In this document: piece after piece, positions 1 through 7,093 of the stretch
Numbering within the stretch: the first letter of the stretch is position 1
Layout: every line of letters begins with the position of its first letter
Notes under the pieces: model-generated
Databases searched by the model: none
What the model saw: only the letters and a program-made list of their open reading frames with translations
Told to the model about the DNA's origin: nothing
Translations under genes and position numbers: made by a program
From: Tritrichomonas foetus
Lineage: Eukaryota > Parabasalia > Tritrichomonadida > Tritrichomonadidae
Assembly (NCBI GenBank): GCA_001839685.1
Contig: MLAK01001221.1
Span: 11,599 to 27,456 of the forward strand
DNA length: 15,858 nucleotides
Direction: 5' to 3'

Positions 1-176
1 CTAAAACAATGATGAAGAATAAAACAATGATAAAGAATAAAACAATAATGAAGAATAAAACAATGATGAAGAATAAAACAATGATGAAGAATAAAACAAT
101 GATGAAGAATAAAACAATGATATAGAATAAAACAATGATATAGAATAAAACAATGATAAAGAATGAAACAATAATG
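1..176. repeat. 18-bp tandem minisatellite
   Basis: About nine to ten copies of an 18-bp unit, AATAAAACAATGATGAAG with small variants (GATAAAG, AATGAAG, GATATAG). The array reaches the left window edge, so its full length is unknown. Because 18 is a multiple of three, the minus strand stays open and would encode a monotonous LFYSSS-type repeat from an ATG at 240. I treat that frame as a by-product of the array. Confidence 0.9.
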
Positions 177-249
177 CATTTCTTAAATTTTTAATCACAT
201 TTGTTTGTCGTTTTTCAATGATATATTTATGTTTTGCCATTCGAATAAA

Positions 250-852
250 TTATTGGGATTTTGGTTTCACAGTACAAATTGGCTGAATGGCCATTACTTT
301 CAATTTCAAAATTTCGTATTTTGATTTCGCATCAATAGAAATTTTTCCAAGTCCACCAATTGTTTGGATTGGTTTCGAAGTTTTTTCGAGAGCGAAGTCC
401 ACACCCGACCTCACTTTGAGCATTGAGCTCACATACAGAAATTCTTGTCTTTTAAGCAATGAATTTAATGATTTATTATAGTTGTGAATATCCTTACTAA
501 CTGCACCGGTATATTTGCTTGCTTGATCTTCAGATTGTTGTTCTTGATTTTGAGCTGGTTGTTCTTTTTGTTGTTGATTATTTTGTGGTTGATTTGATTG
601 CTGAGGATTCGAATTGCTCTGCTTGGTTTCAGGGCTTGGTTGTGTTTTTGACTCGTTTGGCTGAGATGGATTCGACTTAGACGTGTTTTCGGGTTGAGAT
701 GATTCGATTTTTTCATTATTGGCAGGTATTGCTGCTTTGTTTTCGACTTTTGGGGCCGGCTGTACAACTGGCTTCTGTGGTTGTTCTTCTTCTTCGTCTT
801 CTTCTTCAACAACGCCACCATGAGCTGCGATATTATCTAACCAGCTTGACAT
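250..852 (-). CDS. Q/N/P-rich protein with acidic N-terminus, function unknown
   Basis: A complete 200-residue frame from an ATG at 852. I do not recognise the family. Residues 1-15 are a short ordered start (MSSWLDNIAAHGG), followed by an acidic run of D/E at about 16-23, a low-complexity Q/N/P/S/E-rich disordered region at about 24-112, and a more ordered basic tail at about 113-200 with few low-complexity residues. No signal peptide or membrane segment is visible. Composition changes sharply between the middle and the tail, so any conserved function probably lies in the last 90 residues. It is divergent from the MED27-like gene, with 169 bp between the two ATGs. The frame is well supported by its length and by the other frames being shorter or lacking good starts; the function is open. 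Confidence 0.75.
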   Translation of the reverse strand: MSSWLDNIAAHGGVVEEEDEEEEQPQKPVVQPAPKVENKAAIPANNEKIESSQPENTSKSNPSQPNESKTQPSPETKQSNSNPQQSNQPQNNQQQKEQPAQNQEQQSEDQASKYTGAVSKDIHNYNKSLNSLLKRQEFLYVSSMLKVRSGVDFALEKTSKPIQTIGGLGKISIDAKSKYEILKLKVMAIQPICTVKPKSQ

Positions 853-1021
853 TCCTTTTTACTAAAATAAAACACGATAGGATATGTTTTTCAGATGTAA
901 TTTGGCCGTAAATCAATATTTGACCGGATAAATACAGAAAAAAACAATGAGCTAATATATTTCACCTTGATATTTTTTGATAAGGTGAATTTTGAAGAAA
1001 ATTGAAAAGAATTTTAAATAA
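853..1021. promoter_or_regulatory. divergent promoter region
   Basis: The 169 bp between two outward-facing ATGs must hold both promoters. It is AT-rich and contains an 8-bp inverted repeat, TTCACCTT (961-968) and AAGGTGAA (982-989), separated by 13 bp and lying about 32 bp before the MED27-like ATG. The core TCACCTT also occurs at 4176-4182 in the other divergent intergenic region. A factor-binding role is inferred only. Confidence 0.4.
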
Positions 1022-1885
1022 ATGAATGCTGATCGAGAAGTCGTCCTTGAAGAAACAGTCCAGCAATGTTTGACACAAATTAAAAACCATACATGGTCAG
1101 ATATTGAACAGCTTTCTACCGGAGCTCCAAATGTCTCCCCCCTCGAATTTGCGCAATTCAGAAAGGCTCAACAGGACCTCAAACATGCCGAATTACTCAA
1201 CTCGATGCTTGCCTCAACTCGCGAACTTGAAGAGACTCATTCAACTCAGAAAAAGTGTGAAGATGCTGTTGCGTTTCGACATATTTCCGTATTTTTCCAA
1301 AGCAATACAGAAAGGTTCCTTCGGACTAATCCAAGCTACCACTATAATTTCGATGATATTATTCCTGAAATTAAAGAAATAGTTGGTGAAGATTTGGTTC
1401 AATTTAACCAAAACGATTTTCTTCCATATATCTGCCTAAAAGTTTCCGACTATTTTGTTGTCAAAATAATCTTCAGTTTAGACAACCAATTGGCTTTTGT
1501 TGTTGTCCATAGTGCCAGTGAAATTGATAGGTCACCTTTTGAACAAAGTGACTTTCGTGTTTTTCGAACTCTTGCCGTTTACTATTCAAGAGCTCTTCCT
1601 GATTTCATGCTGAAATACCACGAGCGAGGAATAATCGAATTCATTATTTGGCTCAAATGTTATAATAATCTTTTCACAACGCCATGCTGTAAATGTGAAA
1701 AAATTATTGAGCGAGATCTTACTGGTGATCTTCTTCCACCAATTATTCGGACAGTCACAACTTGTTATGCATACCATATGAGATGCGCACCATTTGAAAT
1801 TGAATTACCTGACTTTGGATACGTCACACTAATGTCAGAAGATCAAATGCAAGAGAAGACCACACATATCAATAACTCGAAATGA
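1022..1885 (+). CDS. MED27: Mediator complex subunit 27-like protein
   Basis: A 287-residue frame from ATG 1022. The N-terminal 100 residues are helical and charged. The C-terminal part carries the signature I associate with the Med27 family: an aromatic W-x-x-x-Y-x-x-LF segment (W210 to F218), then PCxKC (221-225), LPP (238-240), R243 and YHxxC (251-255). The spaced Cys/His residues look like a zinc-binding knuckle. Med27 is a tail/upper-body subunit of Mediator, which connects transcription factors to RNA polymerase II in the nucleus. The length is close to animal MED27 (about 300). No signal peptide or membrane helix is seen. It is divergent from the 250-852 gene and convergent with the phospholipase B-like gene. 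Assignment rests on the C-terminal motif remembered from the family, not on a search. Confidence 0.65.
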   Translation: MNADREVVLEETVQQCLTQIKNHTWSDIEQLSTGAPNVSPLEFAQFRKAQQDLKHAELLNSMLASTRELEETHSTQKKCEDAVAFRHISVFFQSNTERFLRTNPSYHYNFDDIIPEIKEIVGEDLVQFNQNDFLPYICLKVSDYFVVKIIFSLDNQLAFVVVHSASEIDRSPFEQSDFRVFRTLAVYYSRALPDFMLKYHERGIIEFIIWLKCYNNLFTTPCCKCEKIIERDLTGDLLPPIIRTVTTCYAYHMRCAPFEIELPDFGYVTLMSEDQMQEKTTHINNSK

Positions 1886-2165
1886 TATTTTTGATATTTT
1901 TATTATTATTTTCTATTTTAGATAAATTTTTGATTTCTTGAAATTTTGTTCTGCTTCATAATTGAGTTACATATTACATTTATAAAGAAAAGTTAAAATA
2001 ATTCTTTTTTCTTTTTTTCTTTGATTATAATTTCTTTGTTTATCATTCATTCTCTAATGATTCTCGGTCTTTGATGATAATCAACAAAGAAAAGCAGAAA
2101 GAAAGAAAGAAAGAAGAAAGAAATGAAAAAAGAGAGATAGAAGTTATGAGAAAATAAAATGTGTT
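1886..2165. other. convergent 3' region with polypurine/polypyrimidine hairpin
   Basis: The 280 bp between convergent stops has no gene. A pyrimidine tract at 2004-2022 and a purine tract at 2086-2126 form an imperfect inverted repeat: arms about 2011-2030 (ending TTTGATTATAA) and 2077-2100 (ATAATCAACAAAGAAA). A smaller ATCATT/AATGAT pair (2042-2047, 2056-2061) lies inside. It could act as a shared 3'-end element for both genes. The phospholipase B-like stop overlaps a TAAAA sequence, a common parabasalid polyadenylation context. Confidence 0.4.
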
Positions 2166-4067
2166 TTAGATGCTTTGGTATTGGACCTTCTTGCTCTTCT
2201 TTATCTTTGCATAGTAGGCAGAAGCATAGATAATACAAACAAAGACAACGACGATAACTGTGACAGAAACGACGAGTGGGAGAGCATATGATGGATTCTC
2301 TGTCTTTGTGGACCATCCATCCTCGCATTTCTTGTTGAGGGAGTTTGATGGGCCACTCTTTTCGCCGAGCATGCATTCTTGGCTGTAGATGCAGAATCCA
2401 CAACCTGGGATTTCCATGCAGCGACTCTGATTTCTCTCGCCACCATAAATAGCACAGTAATCGAGGCCTTGGAATTTCATATAATCTTTGATTTCCCATT
2501 TACTGCGGATACCATCGTGGCTGATTTCTGGCCAGTCGTTGAAATCGAATGCTGGGTTGGCTTCGTTTTCTGGAGAAAGGATGGCATCCCAAGAGTAGTT
2601 AGAGGCAAATTCTGTAACGCGGGCTGTTTTTGAGTCAATACCACCAAAATGGTTCTTAGCACCATATGGTGTTCCTTCCTTTGGACGAAGGTCATAACGG
2701 GAAAGAATACCCTGTGCTGGCTCAGACCATGACTTTGATGGTTGGTCAAGATATTGAATTTGTAAGAGTGGATCATGTAAGTAGTCATTGTAACGCATGA
2801 ATTTTTGGAATTCTTGATATGAGGCGATATTTGGAGCATCACGAAAGATGATTTTTGTGCGTGATTGGTTGTAGAAGCTCCAGAAAGCAGCTTTTTGTGG
2901 ATCAGCAGCTTGGATTCCAGAATAGTTAGCGATTTGGAATAAATCTTCGAACCATGGTGTGTTAACAGATGGGAAGAATGTTTGGTTAACAAGTTCTTCA
3001 GTAATATCCTTTGAGCGGTAGATACCTGGATATTGTTCGATGATCCAAAGAAGGTCCTTTTCTGGCTTTTCTCCTGGTTTGAAGAGCTTTGTATCTAACA
3101 CGATGTATTCGTTGTTATATGTTCCAGAATTTTCGCGGATGAAGTGCTCTGTCCATTCTTGGCCACCCTCTGTTGCAAACATGGCATGATAGGATCTGAT
3201 CCATGTGAGAACGGATTCTGGCTTGACGTAGAGGTCATAAAGTGTTTGGTTCCAGTTGTGCATGGTTGTTTCGAGAACAAGAAGACCCTTGTCGTTTGTC
3301 CAGAAGTCATCAACACTTGCGATATGTCCAGTTCGGGTTGAAAGCGAAACACGATGGGATTTGAATTCTGGAATGTTGAGATTGTATTCTTTCAGGTAGG
3401 CATGAAGATCGCGATAGTCACTCCATGTATCTTGAGCGAAATAAACATCTTCATAATTTGGAGCAATTTTAATAAGACCCGTGCACCTGAGAGTAAGCTC
3501 TGGATCCTTGACGGCATGACCAGCGAGGACTGTTTCAAGATCGTCGATATCACCAGCAGATTGCCAAATCCAGAAATCTAACTCGGAAATTTCAACATCA
3601 GCAGGAAGCTTGGCAGCAGCATAGCCATCAACCATACCATCAAATTGAGCGAGAATGAGTCTTGTGCGCTCCCAATATTCGTCGGCTGGATGGGAAGTCA
3701 TTCTTCTCATATATTGAATGTTACGAAGGAACCAATCTGTCCATGATGCTGGCCAGCGACCTGTCTTGCTTCCAGTTTGGGCTTCTCTGTAGAGAAGAAA
3801 AGCTTGACGAACACGTTCTTTTGTTACAAATGTATCTGCAAAACCGGCGCAGTACATTTGATTGTAACTTGGTGATTCTGAGTTAGTCCAGATGTGGATT
3901 TGTCCCCATCCAATGTCTACATCATCGTACGAATCTGTGAATAATGCCCATGCATCAGCTGAATTGACGAATTCGTTAACCCATTCAACTGTTCCGTTGT
4001 CGTTTAATTTCACTGAAATTGTATAATTTGTGGCGGAAAGTGCGAGAGAGAAAAGGATTGATAACAT
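2166..4067 (-). CDS. phospholipase B-like (lamina ancestor family) protein with PSI-like domain and membrane anchor
   Basis: A 633-residue frame from ATG 4067. Residues 1-12 are a short hydrophobic signal peptide. Residues 30-530 match the phospholipase B-like family, N-terminal-nucleophile amide or phospholipid hydrolases of lysosomes and secretions. The candidate nucleophile is C195 in RCTGLIKI, followed by the family-typical DTWSDY (213-218), NSGTYNNEY (313-321) and DGIRSKW (518-524). After it, C538, C550, C556, C559, C565 and C581 with W585 resemble a PSI domain. Residues 594-617 form one transmembrane helix, then a basic tail ends in YQSI. The 555-590 residue relatives I know are soluble, so the PSI-helix-tail extension is unusual. 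Several N-glycosylation sequons are present. Predicted topology is lumenal enzyme with a cytosolic tail. Activity requires self-cleavage before C195 in the family; this is not shown here. Confidence 0.85.
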   Translation of the reverse strand: MLSILFSLALSATNYTISVKLNDNGTVEWVNEFVNSADAWALFTDSYDDVDIGWGQIHIWTNSESPSYNQMYCAGFADTFVTKERVRQAFLLYREAQTGSKTGRWPASWTDWFLRNIQYMRRMTSHPADEYWERTRLILAQFDGMVDGYAAAKLPADVEISELDFWIWQSAGDIDDLETVLAGHAVKDPELTLRCTGLIKIAPNYEDVYFAQDTWSDYRDLHAYLKEYNLNIPEFKSHRVSLSTRTGHIASVDDFWTNDKGLLVLETTMHNWNQTLYDLYVKPESVLTWIRSYHAMFATEGGQEWTEHFIRENSGTYNNEYIVLDTKLFKPGEKPEKDLLWIIEQYPGIYRSKDITEELVNQTFFPSVNTPWFEDLFQIANYSGIQAADPQKAAFWSFYNQSRTKIIFRDAPNIASYQEFQKFMRYNDYLHDPLLQIQYLDQPSKSWSEPAQGILSRYDLRPKEGTPYGAKNHFGGIDSKTARVTEFASNYSWDAILSPENEANPAFDFNDWPEISHDGIRSKWEIKDYMKFQGLDYCAIYGGERNQSRCMEIPGCGFCIYSQECMLGEKSGPSNSLNKKCEDGWSTKTENPSYALPLVVSVTVIVVVFVCIIYASAYYAKIKKSKKVQYQSI

Positions 4068-4889
4068 TTTCCTATATTATATATGGCCTGTCAGAAGGGC
4101 GGTTAACAAAACGATGAAGTCTCGTTTATCAATTGAACAATTAATATGGTGAAATGATTTCAGTTAAATTTCACATCACCTTTATTTTTTCACTCTCTTA
4201 TCTCTATCATTATCAATATTATTACCTTTCAATTTCTGACAAAATAATTTTTTTCTAATAAATACCAATATTTAATGAAAAATTATATCGTTATTCCTTC
4301 TCAATGAAAGAGATATGACTAATAGTTGAGATTTCTGAAGTTATTCAATTTTTTTTTTTTGAGAAGAAATTCAAAAATACCATGTTAACATGCTTAGTGC
4401 ACATAATCTTCTCTTTGTCTGATTGTTATCATTATCATGAACTCGATAAGTTTTTAAAACGTTGAGACCTTCTTCTTCACATGATATGGCATAATCAACT
4501 TATCATTCATTTTCAACATCGGATTTAAAATGAATATTTTATTCTTTCCTACATTTAATTCTTTCCTACATTACATAGGAAGAGACACCATCATGATGAT
4601 ACCATCTCTCATTTAAATGATTGATAAAATAAAAACTAAAATTATAGTATTTTGATTGACTACTTCACAATTGTATTGAGAACGTTGAATAAAGTATTTC
4701 TAATTCATTTCTTTCATAGATAAGATCACACAGCTCTTCATTCACACTTAAATTAATTTTATTGAAAATCGAAAAATGTCATTTTATTCGAATTGAAAAT
4801 CTGAGTTTCAGAAATGACAAATCAATGGAAATTAAAGAATTATCACTTTTCTATCGTCGTTTTTTCAAAAATTTACTCCAATCATTTTT
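4068..4889. other. 822-bp divergent intergenic region, no gene seen
   Basis: No frame of note and no tRNA-like arms on either strand. It holds TATATAATATA close before the phospholipase B-like ATG (about 4071-4083), a short inverted repeat GTGAAAT (4149-4155) / ATTTCAC (4168-4174) followed by TCACCTT (4176-4182), a ten-T run near 4351, and a 17-bp tandem duplication ATTCTTTCCTACATTTA (4541-4557, repeated from 4558). Both neighbouring promoters must lie here. Confidence 0.5.
4882..4889 (+). promoter_or_regulatory. candidate initiator element
   Basis: TCATTTTT ends directly before ATG 4890 and fits the trichomonad initiator TCA(+1)YWYW, which would place the start of transcription at 4884 and give a 6-nt leader. 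Such short leaders are usual in Trichomonas vaginalis. The match is short in AT-rich DNA. Confidence 0.4.
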
Positions 4890-6767
4890 ATGTCAACCAA
4901 CAACTATATAGAAATACAGATTGGCGTTGAAAGTTTTATCTATCAAATATCCGAATCCGATAAAGGCACCCTCGGTGTTTCTTTAGGGAAAATTGGCTAT
5001 CCTTTATCCCCTGTCGCAGTTACAGGCCCCTCTCCTTCAAACCGGTCGAAGTTCAGTCTTTCCCTATTAAACAATTCCTCATTTCTTCTTATTGGCGGAG
5101 ACGGCCCAGGCATTAATACGACAGAACTTTGGGCATTCGATATCAAATCTTCACAATGGGCCCAATTAAAAACGTCGCAGGACCCAATAAAGCGCAGAAG
5201 TGGTCATTGCGCAGCTTCTTCAGGAAACATAGTCTATATTTTCGGCGGTAGCAACGGATTGAATATCAGCACTGATTTGATTGTTTTCACAATCAATGGC
5301 GACACCTACACGTATAAGGAAATTGAATCACAGAGTGATTGGCCATGCCCGAGGATACTACATACTATGATTCCAATGAAAAATACAATCTGGTTATTTG
5401 GTGGACAAAGTGATAATGGAACTGCTTTAAATGACCTTTGGGAGCTTGACTATTCCCTTTTCCCGCAATCACCAAGCTGGCATGCTGTCGAATTGAGACG
5501 AGCACCACCCGGCAGATATAATCATGTTTCATGGACTGCAAATGATTGCTTCTACATTGCTGGAGGAATGGGTAGTGATGATCTTCATTACCAAGAAGTC
5601 TGGAAGTTCGAAAATCAGTGGGAGCAGACTTATATCATTAATACAAAATTGCCACTTTTTGCTTGTTCGAAAGGTTTGTTTGAAGTTAGTGATAGCTTCA
5701 TAGAAGTACAATTATCACCTCCATTTGCAGCACTTGATAACCTTTTCGAACGTCTGAAATTCAAACAAAGCGAATTAACCACAAAAATTCGAAATCAAAC
5801 CGAAAGAGAATACATTCAAAATGAAACATCAAGAAGACTGAAAAGATTTGAAAATATCATCGATCAAAATAAGACAAATGAATACCAAGAAATTTTGAAT
5901 TACTTTTCAGATGAAGAACAAATTAAATTAAATGCTCACATCAATCTAAGACGAAACCAACTTTCTGAAATTGTTGCTAGAATCATAAATGATTATCCAA
6001 ACTTCTTACAAAAGCCTTCAAATAATCCTCAGGCTGAAGAACTCGCTGTTCAGTTATCTTTGAAGCTTCAACAATGTGAAGCAACTCTTCAAAAAGCGAA
6101 AGAAGAACGAAATACCGAAATTCAACTTTATAAACAACAGCTTCAATTTTTGAATGCAAAGCAAGATGTTTCATCTATTATCGATACAGCAAACTTCAAC
6201 TCTTTCCTTCAATACTCATCAATGTTGCCACCTGAAAGCAAAGAAGCCGCGCTTGAAAACTACTATCGAATTCAATTGAGGGAATATCAAAGATTAAGGC
6301 AACAAACTCAAGAAGTTCAACAGAAATTTAAGAAAACAAGTGAAAGTCAATCAGTTCGATCTGATACTGTTTCTCGATTGTCTGATGAATTAACAAAGAA
6401 GTTCAAAAATGTTACAAAAACAGAAGATGAATTAAACTTGTGGAAGCAACGTCTTGAAGAAGCTAATACTGACTTGGAGAAAGTCCGAAACTTTTTAATG
6501 GCAATTAATGGTTACAAAAATAATAAGCCAGTGTTTGAAAGCAATATTCAAAAGATGGAAAATAATATGCTTGTTCATAAAAATATGATAAAGAGGGAAT
6601 TAGATGATATTTGTGTCAGGAAGAAGGCTTACATTGACGAATTTTTGAAGACAATCAATGTAATTATTGATGCAATCAAGACAAAGAACTATGATCCGCA
6701 AGGTGCAATTGACATTAATTATCCAAAACTACAAAAACTACGCGATGAAATTATTAATTCTAAATAA
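4890..6767 (+). CDS. kelch-repeat protein with long C-terminal coiled coil
   Basis: A 625-residue frame from ATG 4890. At least four kelch blades are visible through their glycine pairs at 69-70 (LLIGGDG), 119-120 (YIFGGSNG), 171-172 (WLFGGQSDNG) and 225-226 (YIAGGMG), each followed by a W or L at the usual distance. There are probably five or six degenerate blades over residues 5-255. From about 280 to the end the protein is charged, almost glycine-free and heptad-like, as expected for a coiled coil of about 340 residues. No signal peptide or membrane helix is seen. Kelch/coiled-coil proteins commonly act as cytoskeletal or vesicle-tethering scaffolds; the exact role is unknown. The stop sits in TAAATAAA, which may also serve as the poly(A) signal. 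Confidence 0.85.
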   Translation: MSTNNYIEIQIGVESFIYQISESDKGTLGVSLGKIGYPLSPVAVTGPSPSNRSKFSLSLLNNSSFLLIGGDGPGINTTELWAFDIKSSQWAQLKTSQDPIKRRSGHCAASSGNIVYIFGGSNGLNISTDLIVFTINGDTYTYKEIESQSDWPCPRILHTMIPMKNTIWLFGGQSDNGTALNDLWELDYSLFPQSPSWHAVELRRAPPGRYNHVSWTANDCFYIAGGMGSDDLHYQEVWKFENQWEQTYIINTKLPLFACSKGLFEVSDSFIEVQLSPPFAALDNLFERLKFKQSELTTKIRNQTEREYIQNETSRRLKRFENIIDQNKTNEYQEILNYFSDEEQIKLNAHINLRRNQLSEIVARIINDYPNFLQKPSNNPQAEELAVQLSLKLQQCEATLQKAKEERNTEIQLYKQQLQFLNAKQDVSSIIDTANFNSFLQYSSMLPPESKEAALENYYRIQLREYQRLRQQTQEVQQKFKKTSESQSVRSDTVSRLSDELTKKFKNVTKTEDELNLWKQRLEEANTDLEKVRNFLMAINGYKNNKPVFESNIQKMENNMLVHKNMIKRELDDICVRKKAYIDEFLKTINVIIDAIKTKNYDPQGAIDINYPKLQKLRDEIINSK

Positions 6768-7093
6768 ACTTTTCGTTTTAATTCTAATTATCTCAAACAC
6801 GCCTCTTCTCATTATTTTTTATTATTTCACTGATTTTTATTCGATACATTTATAATAAATGACTTCTGGTTATTTTGGATAGGTTTACTATTGTTGTGTA
6901 TTGGTACGTCAATGCACGCATTATGCATAATAATCGATACTCATATCTACCAACGTTGAGGGTCAGCTGAGCATTCACATAATGATGAAGTGACTGAGGA
7001 TACACGTTTTGAAATTAAATATATATACAAAAAGTTGAATATCATCATTATCAAAAAGTTGAATATTCACGCAGATTTTCTGTTTTGAATTAA
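6768..7093. other. 326-bp intergenic region, no gene seen
   Basis: The region between the kelch stop and the ankyrin ATG is AT-rich and has no convincing frame. A 13-bp segment AAAAAGTTGAATA occurs twice (about 7029-7041 and 7053-7065), each followed by TC or TTC, upstream of the ankyrin start. It probably contains the ankyrin promoter. Confidence 0.4.

Noticed and set aside
1..240. Minus-strand frame of 79 codons open to the left edge, from ATG 240
   Set aside because: It is mostly the translation of an 18-bp array, starts only 10 bp after the stop of the neighbouring gene, and has no recognisable domain. A real gene continuing to the left cannot be excluded.
2477..2992. 171-codon minus-strand frame and other frames inside 2166-4067
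   Set aside because: They lie in alternate frames of the phospholipase B-like gene, whose own frame carries signal peptide, catalytic motifs and membrane helix.
4068..4889. A tRNA, small RNA gene or CRISPR-like array in the large intergenic region
   Set aside because: No T-arm or acceptor pairing and no regular repeat-spacer series was found; only a two-copy 17-bp tandem repeat.
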